From Ceratopteris richardii (taxonomy: Eukaryota > Streptophyta > Polypodiopsida > Polypodiales > Pteridaceae), in NCBI GenBank assembly GCA_020310875.1, contig CM035413.1:162172806-162236805 (forward strand): DNA of 64,000 nt, given 5' to 3'. Below are positions 46,908 to 56,402 of the stretch, piece by piece. Both the position numbers and the translations under genes were made by a program. Positions within the stretch are counted from its first letter, which is position 1; each line of letters starts with the position of its first letter. The notes under the pieces are model-generated. The model did not search any database, was not told the DNA's origin, and worked only from the letters and a program-made list of their open reading frames with translations.

Positions 46908-47775
46908 TGTTGGTGCAAATTAGTCAAGCCATCACACTTGGCTTAACTTGAAGGATCATATGAGGAAGCATGTGATGAGTCACATGAACCATTGCTTGTA
47001 ATTATGTGATCATTTACCATTTGTAAATGATTAAACCTTTGAAGAATCTTGTAAAAGGCAACAAACTCATGGTGTTAGATAGAATGATGGTTACGACTTT
47101 AGATTGAGGGAATATCTCCCCAATCATATGGATCACTTTTAGGAGCCAAGTTTGAATTTCGAATTCAAACTTAAGAAACAGACTTCTATATAAATTACTT
47201 GTAATCTCGCGGCCAAGTGACCCCCATTACTGAGCTTATTGATGCTCATTTGTATATGTTGAGTGGCTTACACCATAGCCTACTCTTATCACTATCATTG
47301 GGCCTCATATTTATGCCAATGATCATGTAGAACATTGTTCTATAATGCATTACTTTATTGATCACATTTGTCTTCATCTCTGTTATGTTCACTCAGAACA
47401 ATATACTTTGAATGCTCATATCTTGGTCATTTATCCATCATTTTCACGTTCTATAGCTTGTTGGAACCAGCTCAAAGTCCACTACGAGCTATCAAAATTT
47501 GAAGAAGCTTTATTCAGCCAATTGAGAGAATTTCGCGTGGAAGTGGTATCCGGTCATTCTTTGTGTAGCTCCTAAAAAATCAAGGGTAAGCTTTCACTTG
47601 CTAAGTTGATTTCTCATTGTATGGTTGATCATTTTAAGTTATTCTAACTTATTTAGTGTCATTAGCAAGCTAAATGGGCCTACAACACAACTCTAAAGTG
47701 AAATAGGGCTGGTAAAAAGTAGGGATTAGTAGTACCGACTCATTCTCTTGTGGTATCCATCCATCTCTCCCGACA
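46908..47775 (+). repeat. Copia-3 3' LTR (868 bp, internal deletion)
   Basis: Begins TGTTGGTGCAAATTAG and ends TCCCGACA (CAACA in the 5' LTR). Relative to the 5' LTR it lacks about 210 bases between TTCTA and ACTTATTTAGTGTC (near 47645), with short similarity at the breakpoints. TATA-like TATATAAAT lies at 47187-47195. Confidence 0.95.
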
Positions 47776-50700
47776 GTTTTGAGATTAACTCAAACACACT
47801 TAGCTACCTAATAATAAATGTACTCCTGAAAGAGTTAAGGAATGCATCTTTTTCTTAGAAGTATCATATTGATGATATCTTTCTTCCCTCCTTTAAAAAG
47901 TTTTTGTCCTCAAAAACTTTAGGTTTTAAAGGAAATTGATGTCCATTCAATTTCCAATACAAATTGGAACTTCATTTATGCTCAATCCTTGATTAAATAT
48001 GTCATCAAATATCCTCGAGTTTAAGCTTCCATTATCCCTAAGTTTAGTGTCCCATACCACAACCTACCTAAGTGATACTATAAACTTAGACATCCCATAC
48101 CATCCAGTTTACAATCTCATCTTATTGCAAATAACTTTAGCTCTTACTCAGCGATTACTTATCGTGAAAAATTTGTTCTTCTAAGTCTAATCAAGTACAA
48201 GAAAACTCTTCATAAGTTATACCCTTACTAAGTCTTGATTTAGTCTTGAAAATACTCTAAAGATTGATCCTTCATAGAGCTATTTCTTTGATCAAATGCA
48301 ACTCAAAGTATCTTTGTTTATTTAATATGATAATAGAGCTAGTATTTTCACACTAGATCGTATCTTTTGACATGGATTTGTATCTATCTTAAATGAAATA
48401 GTATAAGTCAATCATTGACATATCAAAATGGTCATATTCTTAAAAATATTGGAAAGTTGTTGCTTGTTCATAGGATATATTTTGGAGTGGTCATTTTTAG
48501 GGTATCTTACAACCCTTTACTTTTCCTTTTCTCCAAAAGTATACTCCTAAAGTAACTCTTCTAAAGTTCCAAGTGGATCATACCTTTCGTGAGTAAAGGG
48601 AGATACGTATTGGGGAATAGATGAATGTTTAAAGAGATCACATGTGCATATGTGATTTAATTCATGCATACATAGTGTATGCCAAAAACATATACATCTT
48701 CTATTGAAGATTTTTAGCATGGATAAGGTTCAAAAATTGAACCTCTCTTTAAATCATGCATGGAGTTCACATATTTAGAACTCCATTTAATGCAAAGATC
48801 TATGCTTAAATTATCCATTCATGCCATGCTCTATTATAACGAACTTGCCAAGGTGAGTCCATTCCATGCTAATGAAAAACATCTTGTTATTCATATATAT
48901 CTAAGTGCATCATTTAAATGGATAATTCAGAGTACATGTGGATCTCACCTACTTCTTTTGGTATGCATTCTTAGATGCATTTCTGTAGCATGGTAAAACA
49001 AATGAATATGAAAGGGAAAATTTTGAAAGTAACACTTACCTTCATTATAGCTTCATCGATCCTTTATGTCCCTCGCATGATGAGGTTTATTCATTTGGGT
49101 ACCTCAAATATGAGGTTTCATGGTTGGGTCATCATGACTTCCCAATCTCCTCCAATGGTTATTCTTTAGTTCTTCATAGTTATTTATATGCCTAGGTAAG
49201 TATTTAACCCTATCTAATCTCTAAGTAGGTCTAAATGCATACTAGCACTCATGTATAAAACTGCTCAACGCTCACAAAATCACATATGAGATGAGTTTAG
49301 TGCATATTCAAGGCACTTAAATTAATTCTTTTCCCCATTCCATGATAATGAAATTACCATATGCATTATAGATTATGCAAATTAAGAAACGTTTGCATCT
49401 ATAATTGATACATTTTCTATCTTACAAGAAAATTATAGAAGTGGACATTTCTAATATATGCTTAGTGGTCATGCATTTTTGTTGCATGTGTATCATTTTA
49501 TTAAAAAACATACCATTAGAAAAATCAATACTTAGCTTTTGATGGGTGCGTAAAAGCTTTCCTTTTGACGAGGTTGACAATGGAGATGCCTAAAGGTTAG
49601 AATATGATGTATGGTTGCCTTGGGTTAGCCCTTGAATTACCCTCGGAACATGCCTTGAACCTTTGGGTGAAATGTGTGGTTTTAACCCTTAGGGTATTTA
49701 TTCATATGAGCTCCCAATTGAATGGTTGGAACCTTAGGCTTGATTTATCCTAAGGTGCGGGAACCTTAGTCTTGAGAGAAGCTTCTCTAAGAGCCACCTT
49801 TGTGTATGTGAGAGAAGAATCTCATTTGATTTAGAAGGCATGTCATAGACCTTGGGAAATTCGAAGGCATGTGATCACCCTTGGGAAAGTGTCCACATGA
49901 GGGCCACTTGGCTGGACACTTGGCCAAATACAAGGACATGACCCCCTTGACCTAGAGGTATATATATGAGTGGAGTTGGATGAGTGGAGACATGCTCTCT
50001 TTTAAGAGTGTGGCCTTGATAGTTTGATTCTTGGTAGGATATGTTTATTTTACAACATTGGTACTCAAAGCTTCAGTGTTTGAATTTTTGGACCTTGCTA
50101 ATCATGCAAGTCTTCTCTCTGCATAACTAATCATGCGAGTCTTCTCTTTGCCATCGAACATGCTCACGTGAGATTTTTGTCTCTAGAGTTTTAAGTTGTC
50201 TTAGAAATTTAAAATAGCAATTCATATGACCCCTCCCCAAGGGAGGGATAATTAGGCACCATGCGACATCCAATACAAAGCATGGCCATGTGAGCATAAG
50301 GTGATGTCGAAGAGAGCGTAGCATGGCTCTCCACGTGCCTTATATCATGTGAAAGTGAGTGGTATGAGCACCCACAAGAGTTGTTCATTCCTTGTTTATG
50401 GGATATCTGTGCGGTCAATGTGACCTTCAGGCTTCGGCTCATAAGACCGATGCTCTAGACCAATTGAGGTACAAGGCTTTTGAAGCCCGAAATAGGCATG
50501 CATGTACGCTATCAAAAATAGGCATGCATGCATGTAAGCCCAAAATAGGAATACAAGGCTTTTGAAGCCTGCTAAGAGAAGCATGTATCTTTTGAATCCA
50601 TATATTAAGCCTTTTGAACCCATGAATGATACAACGCACAAGTGTTTAAAACCTTTTCCCTTCCTCATTCACAAAAGTAAGGGTTCATGATAATTTTTCA

Positions 50701-51000
50701 TAACCCTAATGTTCATGTGTGATGGGGCATTATTTGAGTCTAGATGTGTTGCCCAATAGACATCTCCTTTTTCTAGATTCATGTAGAGCAATGTATCCAC
50801 TTGATCACATGTGATCTTAATTACTTGCTCTTGATGAGTGCAGGTTGGCTAACCTCTAGGGGTTAGAATTTCCTCTACATCTTGATCTCTCACAACTCTC
50901 TTGTTTGGTAGCTCCCCTTGATCATTTGTGTTCTCAAGTTTTGTGGTGATGATGTAGATTGTTACATCCCTTTCTATGTATTGATCATTAATGAACTATG
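47776..51000. other. Unassigned AT-rich sequence
   Basis: Continues the pre-insertion sequence from 40900-41544. The open frames in it are short and have no recognisable motif. At 47880-47935 the minus strand reads FEDKNFLKEG, which resembles the last codons of some plant gypsy pol genes, but nothing upstream supports this. 50460-50600 holds an imperfect repeat built on GCATGCATG and AAGGCTTTTGAAGCC. A tRNA-like stretch at about 50399-50475 is discussed under findings. Confidence 0.4.
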
Positions 51001-51230
51001 TCATAGGAGTCATGTTAAAGAGTGAGTAAGTCTGGTAATAGATCTCTCGATTCTATCTTTGTAGATGCAAGTACCAAATCTATTTGTAAACTCATACTTT
51101 AATATGTTCCTATAATCTCCTTCACTTCCTTGTTCCTCCTTCATCTTGTTTGTAGGTTCTTGTGAAGCCATACTATCTAAGTCTTGGGATTGGTCCAAAT
51201 TAGGGTTTGGCTCTGTTATCACCTTCCTCC
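51001..51230 (-). pseudogene. Element I: relic of a gag N-terminus
   Basis: The 51222-51010 frame contains GDYRNILKYEFTNRFGTCIY and KDRIERS, aligned with A gag GPYKMQLEYLRTNLLGACIY (about 9115-9175). It probably belongs to the same old element as the protease relic at 40000-40750. Capsid and knuckles were not found between them. Confidence 0.5.
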
Positions 51231-52143
51231 TCTCAATTTCATGGAAAATGTTGTCTAATGGATTTGTTAAGTTTTTATTTGTCTCTCCTAATCCAATTTT
51301 TGCTATTCTTCAATTCCTATGGTCTCCAACAAGATTCAATAGACATAATCACGATTTTGTCTATTTTTAAAAGAAGTCCAAAAAGTCGTGTCCAAAAAGT
51401 CGTGATTCTCTATCAGAGTTTCTTAATTCAATTTTTCACCAAATGTGTTATTCTTGATTTTTAGTTTCTCTCGCAATTTCTGCATTTTATTTTTGCTTTC
51501 TAAGAAATATCCAACAAATTCACTAGTCCCAAAAAAATGATAAAATTGGGATTTATTTACAATTTGTGACCAAAAGTCGCAATTTTCTTTAGTGAGTTGT
51601 GTCTTTCTCTCAAAAAAACTTCTAAGTTTTCCAAAGAGTTATCTCTTCAAATTTGACCAAAAACTCGTGATATTTTAACCCACAAAAAACCAAAAAGTTG
51701 TGCTTTTCTTATATTTTTAGAGCCAAAAGGTTGCAATTTTTCGAATTTATTTCAAGAGCAAAATTTTTCTCAAGACAATCGTGATTCTCTTAGTTTATTT
51801 TCTAGCATTTTTTTTTGTTTTGGCATAATTGAATTAGAAAGTTGCAATTTTCTTCTTTGATCGTACTTGAAATCATCGCAATTTCTCAATTTCATAAAAA
51901 AGTAACACTTCTCTTAAGTTCTCTTCTAGAAGTTGAATTGTCAGACATTGATCTACAGAGACCACTCCATGTGTGTGTGCGACAAGGGCTAGCCATAGCC
52001 AAGGTCCCAAGCTTGGGGGATATCCTAAGGTATTCAATGGTAATGGGGATGAGTACTGCATGATGGCCACATGGCGGCACTAGACCATTCCAGATCATTA
52101 CTATTTTGAATGCAAGATGATATATTGGATGGGAGGAGAGTGG
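51231..52143 (-). repeat. Leader-like sequence with degenerate short repeats
   Basis: From about 51370 to 51890 a motif near CAAAAAGTCGTGATT(T/C)TC recurs about eight times at 30-80 base intervals, with variants AAGTCGCAATTTTC and AAGTTGCAATTTTC. It lies upstream of the I gag relic on the minus strand, the same place as the palindrome array in element A, and shares the TCGYGATT core. 51900-52143 shows no recognisable feature. Confidence 0.55.
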
Positions 52144-52230
52144 TGTTGACATATTTAGGTAGTCATGTGTGTGAACACAATAGGACCACCGGGGTACTTT
52201 TTTCCCTCTTTAGGAGGTTTTTTTCCCCAG
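52144..52230 (+). repeat. Copia-G 5' LTR, left part
   Basis: TGTTGACATATTTAGG start and a pyrimidine-rich run ending TTTTTCCCCAG, continued at 62371 after element D. The joined LTR would be about 229 bp. Confidence 0.75.
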
Positions 52231-53130
52231 TGTTAACTAGCAGAGTTAAAATGCCCAAATGTTAAACGCCTGGTTCTAACTATCAGAAGGGCATTTAACC
52301 AGTCTCAGTGGGTTCTTGGGAGTGGTAGGGGTCTGTTAGACAGAGGCCCTGTACTTAGTTCCCAAATCTTAGCCACGTCAGAGACACGTAATGTCACGTC
52401 TTAGCTCAATTACTCAGGTACAACACACACTCAGGTATTCTACTGTTACACACTACCTTGTGGTACTGCTCAGAACAATAGAATACTTCAACTTTACCGA
52501 ATATATGTATATACTCCTAATCCACAGTATTGCGACAATCCAAACACGATTCAATCTCAATACACTATTCCGCTGCACAGATTTATTCACCAAATTTCAC
52601 ACATGACAACTCGACACATTACTAGCAATTCCAGGCCTTTAGCCTTTCACCAAGTACTCTGCACTTGACACTGAACAGCGTGAACGACCAAATCACATCA
52701 GTAGCGAAGAACGAACCACAGAGCGAATCAGTTACTCCGATCGTATACAATAACAACATAAGACGGTCACACAGATGAATCACCAAGTTAACGTGACTAC
52801 GAACACACACATCAAACGTGGATGGATACAGAACGCAAGATCCCGCTCAGATATTGGACACAGAAATAACTACTCAGATAACTACTCGAATACTGGAGAA
52901 ACAACAGTAACACAGTAATAACTACTCAGATATCAAAAGAACAACAACACAGTGACATCGGACACACCCAGACGAACAGTCTGGTGCTTTTTGAAAATCG
53001 CGCTCGCGCTCTCTTCGTGTATCTTTTCATTGCTTTAAATAGGAATTTTACAAATGAAGTGTAACTGCTTTTCGCGCATGTGATTACACGTTTTCGTTTT
53101 ACACTTGCCAATCCGGCGGCCAACTAACAC
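52231..53130 (-). repeat. Element D 3' LTR
   Basis: TGTTAACTAGC on the plus strand to CAACTAACA, paired with 61473-62370. On the coding strand it starts TGTTAGTTG and ends GTTAACA. A TATA-like TATTTAAA lies near 53033-53042, about 90 bases in. Confidence 0.95.
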
Positions 53131-53283
53131 TGGCACGCACGGTGGACTTCGAACCCGCATGTCAGAACTTTACTGTCCGGCTACTATGCCTTCTAAGTAC
53201 ATATTTTGGGCTAGTCTAAAAGTTCGGGTAATTTTCTTTTTGAGTGTTTCTAACATCTGTACTAAAATCGATGGCTCTACTAA
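53131..53283 (-). other. Element D 3' untranslated stretch with a tRNA-like 3' end at the LTR edge
   Basis: Where a polypurine tract is expected, the minus strand reads GGGTTCGAAGTCCACC and then CGTGCGTGCCAG up to the LTR. This looks like a tRNA T-arm and acceptor ending in CCA, with TTCGAAG as a 7-base T-loop. No 5' acceptor strand pairs with it. No purine-rich tract is seen. Confidence 0.5.
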
Positions 53284-54063
53284 CTATGCATCTGTCCTAA
53301 CTGAGCTTAAGGCGATCGCTTCGGTAAGCAAAATTTTGGCCTGCGTTTGCAAAAAGGCCTCCTGCAAATAAAATTCATTTGATAGGGCTGCATCCCTTGA
53401 AACCTTCATCTCGCCCAATTGTTTTTGCATGTCAATTACTCTTTCTTTCTGATTGATCAGTTGATTATTTATCCTTTCGATCTGTTGGTGCTGAAACTCT
53501 ATTGTTTTGTAGTAAGCATCTCTTTCTCTTCGAGCATTTGCTAAGTCCTTCTGATATTTAGCTTCCCTGTTCAATTGGTGTTTAAGTATATTATTGACAT
53601 TGTCTAAAGATTCTTTTGTCATACGTAGTTGTTCTTCTACCTGCTTAGTTTCCCTCTGCTGCTCTTGGCTCTTCTGTACTGCTTCCTGCAGCTGGACTCT
53701 TGTTTCTTCCAACAAATTGCCTAGTGCTATTCTGGCATCCTCCTTATCCTGCATATCTAACTTCAATTGCCTGATTTCTGCCTGTGTTTCGTTTAATAAT
53801 TGGTCCTTTGCGGCGAGCTGTTCTAGTGCTGTATCTCTTTGTTTGACAAGTGTTTGCTGGTCTACCAGCTGAGCTTGAAGCTGGAGAATCTGTGCCTGGA
53901 GCTGGTGGTTTTCGGCCTTGACTGCGTCAACTTCCTCCTGTAATGGTGTAATATCCGCTTCCAGGACATCCACCTTATGTTGCAATTCGTTGCGAATATT
54001 GTCCGTGACTTCTCTTATCTGGACTGGTAGTTGCTGGGAGAGATCAATGAGCAGTTGCCCCAT
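53284..54063 (-). CDS. Element D extra ORF, coiled-coil part
   Basis: 259 codons open, beginning MGQLLIDLSQQLPVQI. It is almost entirely heptad-like, rich in Q, E, K, L and A: KVDVLEADITPLQEEVDAV, NHQLQAQILQLQAQL, IRQLKLDMQDKEDA and INNQLINQKERVIDMQKQL. A long parallel coiled coil is the natural reading, hence multimerisation. It is in the same frame as the acidic and P-rich part upstream (54118 is one stop), so it is probably the C-terminal third of one protein of about 670 residues. No membrane segment or enzyme motif. Stop at 53284. Confidence 0.8.
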   Translation of the reverse strand: MGQLLIDLSQQLPVQIREVTDNIRNELQHKVDVLEADITPLQEEVDAVKAENHQLQAQILQLQAQLVDQQTLVKQRDTALEQLAAKDQLLNETQAEIRQLKLDMQDKEDARIALGNLLEETRVQLQEAVQKSQEQQRETKQVEEQLRMTKESLDNVNNILKHQLNREAKYQKDLANARRERDAYYKTIEFQHQQIERINNQLINQKERVIDMQKQLGEMKVSRDAALSNEFYLQEAFLQTQAKILLTEAIALSSVRTDA

Positions 54064-55303
54064 TGAAGCAAGCTCAGAGAAGACTGGAATTAAGGGGAGT
54101 AGAAGAGGAGGTCGAGGTTATGAAGAGGATGTGGTGTGGAGTTGTTGGGAGGTCGGTGGAGAATAATTGGGTGATGAGGCGGAAGAGGCTGTGGGCTCGA
54201 CGGGTGCGATGGGTGGGATCAGAAGGATTGGGTTTAGTGGAGGTTCCGATGGTGGAGTGGGAGTGGTAGAGAGAGTTTCGATTACCTTATTTTGTTGTGT
54301 TTTAGCGTTGTCGGCTGCGGATTCCACTGCCTTAAGCAGCCTTTCAAAAGCTTCTTGTTCGTCGGCTTGTTGTTCCTGCTCGGTTTGTTGGTGAGAAGCT
54401 TCTTCGGTAGAAATGGGTTCTGTTTCCGTTTGTTTCTCCTGTTCCTGTTGCTCAAATGAAGAAGACTACGCCGCTGAATCATGTTGTATGGATGTGGCGG
54501 TGTTGTGGAAGGTGTCCTCTTCTTGCCCTTCGGCTTCTTTATTTTGTCCGGCTGACTTCTGTGCTTCACTTTCGGAAGAGCTGATTCTGATTCGTTTTCT
54601 TCGGAAAAGTTGGTTGATCTCCTCTTCGTCTTTTTCTTCGTCGTCTTCTAATGGTTGCACAGATTCTTCATGTTGCAGAATGGGACCTCTAAGTGGTGGT
54701 TGTGCTGCCAGAATTGCCGGAAAGAGAAAGGAAATGATATGCGGCAATCTGGACCTAGGAGTGGCTCCCTTATTCACCTGTTTAACTATGGCTACGCATT
54801 CTTTATGGATTCGGTGGAAGAAGTAAGAAGCGAAGTTTACGGGTTCACGGGCGGCTAGATCGATGGCGGAGTAAAAGGGGCGGGATATGCCATAAGTGCA
54901 TTTTTGAAGGTTTAGGATGGCGCCTAAGAACTGGAGTGCGGTTCTTTCGGGTTTAGGGCGGCATAGAATGGCATACTCGTTGGATGAGTATCAGGGAAAA
55001 AGCTATCATGCAGGCTAATGGTATGCTTGGGCCATTTTCGCGGCCTTGCAGTGTGAGTCGGAACGACTCAGCAAAGGCTTGGAATGTAATTACGGTTCGA
55101 GAGGGCAACGATGGGAAGACCCATTTTTGCTCGGTGGTTGGTCATTGAGCGATGGCAGGTATAATCTGCGTGAAGAAGGGGTGGGCTTCCACTGAATGCC
55201 AAGGCAATTCAGCGAAGTTGGCAAGCCCACGGGTGTGCAAGAACTCTCCTATGTCAGTAGGGAGTCCGTCACGGAAAGCAGCATAGTTCGCTAATGCTTC
55301 CAT
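54064..55303 (-). pseudogene. Element D extra ORF, N-terminal domain and linkers
   Basis: From a Met at 55303: LANYAAFRDGLPTDIGEFL, LANFAELPWHSVEAHPFF, stop at about 55146, VITFQAFAESFRLTL. A frameshift near 55000 leads to RTALQFLGAILNLQKC, RPFYSAIDLAAREPVNFASY, FFHRIHKECVAIVKQ and LPHIISFLFPAIL (about 54730). Then an acidic stretch EEDEEKDEEE-like (54640), a basic FRRKRIRIS, a stop at 54466, a Q/E-rich helix and a P-rich linker PPSEPPLNPILLIPPI (54200-54260). The folded part recalls the plant-transposon-type domains found in some Athila and Tat elements, but I cannot assign it. Sense orientation, downstream of pol. Confidence 0.7.
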
Positions 55304-55637
55304 GGCGCGACGCAGATAGCAGGCTTAAGCGCAAGCACCTAGGGAGTTCCAAAACATACAAGCACGCAAACACAATAGCGATTTTTGACGAAACAGAAGG
55401 GTTTAAATAGATACGTCACGGTGGAGGGTAAGGAGTGATGATTATCATCGTGCGGTATTGGAATGATACTTCTTTCAATTTGGCGTGCATGCACGAGTAG
55501 CTGGTAAGGCAGGGCGGCTTATAACATAAATAGGTTTCAAAATGCGGATATTTACAGTACTTGTAAATCTAAAAAGAAAAGAAAAGTAAAGAAAAGTAAA
55601 GTGAAACCCAAAAAATGCGGCCCACCGAAAAAACGTT
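55304..55637 (-). other. Spacer between element D pol and the extra ORF
   Basis: About 330 bases without coding motifs. A purine-rich run, GAAAAGTAAAG repeated on the plus strand, lies at 55575-55600. It could carry a splice or reinitiation signal for the extra ORF, but none is evident. Confidence 0.4.
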
Positions 55638-56402
55638 TCAGTGCGGGTTAGCTGCGTGTTGGTATGGTCGCAGCTTCGAACCGTTGATTACTTTTGGAAG
55701 TGGCTTTCCAGTCAACGTAGTCAACCGAAAAGTTGATGGACCAATTTGTTCTGAAATCTTGTAAGGGCCGAACCAGCGTAATTTGAATTTTCCTGCAGAC
55801 CTATTCGACTTTGCATTATAAAAAAGGACAAGCTGTCCCACCGAAAAAACTGGAGTTTTCAAGTGTCGATCATGCGTACGAGTCTGTCTTAACTGTATTT
55901 CCTGCATAGTTAAAAAACTTTGCCATCGCTGTTCGTCCAATTCCCTGAGTGAATCCAACCAAAACGACAGTGAGTCTTCCGGTAGCAGTTTCTGAGTGAT
56001 GGCTACACGTAAACTTGGTATAACAATTTCCATTGGTGCTATTGCTTCTAATCCGTAAGTTAGTTTGAAAGGTGTCAATCCTGTTGTTACCTTGTATGTA
56101 GTACGGTATGCCCATAACACTGCAGGTAGCAGTTTATCCCATCTTTCCGGTGTTTCCATGATCAATTTCCGAAGCATATTCAGCAAAGATTCGTTTGTAC
56201 TTTCGGCCAGTCCATTTGTACGAGGGTAATATGGTGAACTAAATTTATGGGTGATCTGGAACGACTGTGTCAGTGCTTTAATCAAGTTGTTCATAAAATG
56301 GGTGCCTTGGTCTGAAACAATTTCTAGTGGTAAACCAAATCGTGGAAAGACATCAGTTAGTAGACATTTTGCTACCGCAACTGCTGTAGCAGACCGTAAA
56401 GC
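55638..56402 (-). CDS. Element D integrase core (second half) and GPY module
   Basis: Continues the pol frame after a stop at 56403. FPRFGLPLEIVSDQGTHFMN supplies the second catalytic Asp, YYPRTNGLAESTNES the Glu. WAYRTTYKVTTGLTPF and LTYGLEAIAPMEIV follow, then the C-terminal VGQLVLFYNAKSNRSAGKF and a GPY module, LRWFGPYKISEQIG to SKLRPYQH, before the stop at 55638. No PR2 follows, unlike in the A/C family. Confidence 0.93.
   Translation of the reverse strand, partial: ALRSATAVAVAKCLLTDVFPRFGLPLEIVSDQGTHFMNNLIKALTQSFQITHKFSSPYYPRTNGLAESTNESLLNMLRKLIMETPERWDKLLPAVLWAYRTTYKVTTGLTPFKLTYGLEAIAPMEIVIPSLRVAITQKLLPEDSLSFWLDSLRELDEQRWQSFLTMQEIQLRQTRTHDRHLKTPVFSVGQLVLFYNAKSNRSAGKFKLRWFGPYKISEQIGPSTFRLTTLTGKPLPKVINGSKLRPYQHAANPH

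Larger units (their letters stand above)
41545..47775 (+). mobile_element. Copia-3: complete Ty1/copia element with target-site duplication
   Basis: Two LTRs, iMet-type PBS, gag, pol and polypurine tract. The 5-bp duplication GTTTT lies on both sides (41540-41544 and 47776-47780). The 3' LTR is about 216 bp shorter than the 5' LTR because of one internal deletion. The polyprotein has one gag frameshift and several pol stops, and RNase H catalytic residues are lost, so it cannot move by itself. Same family as copia-1, copia-2, K and F. Confidence 0.97.

Noticed and set aside
47345..47575. Plus-strand frame in the copia-3 3' LTR
   Set aside because: LTR sequence; the 5' LTR does not preserve the frame.
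47880..47935. End of a gypsy pol gene (FEDKNFLKEG-like)
   Set aside because: Only ten residues resemble such an end and no upstream integrase or RT is visible, so a gene call is not supported.
50396..50668. Minus-strand frame of 90 codons with hydrophobic segments
   Set aside because: Lies over a short imperfect repeat and a tRNA-like stretch. No motif or second copy.
53594..53872. Plus-strand Ser/Cys/Leu-rich frame of 92 codons
   Set aside because: Antisense of the coiled-coil ORF; composition follows from the Gln/Glu/Leu codons on the minus strand.
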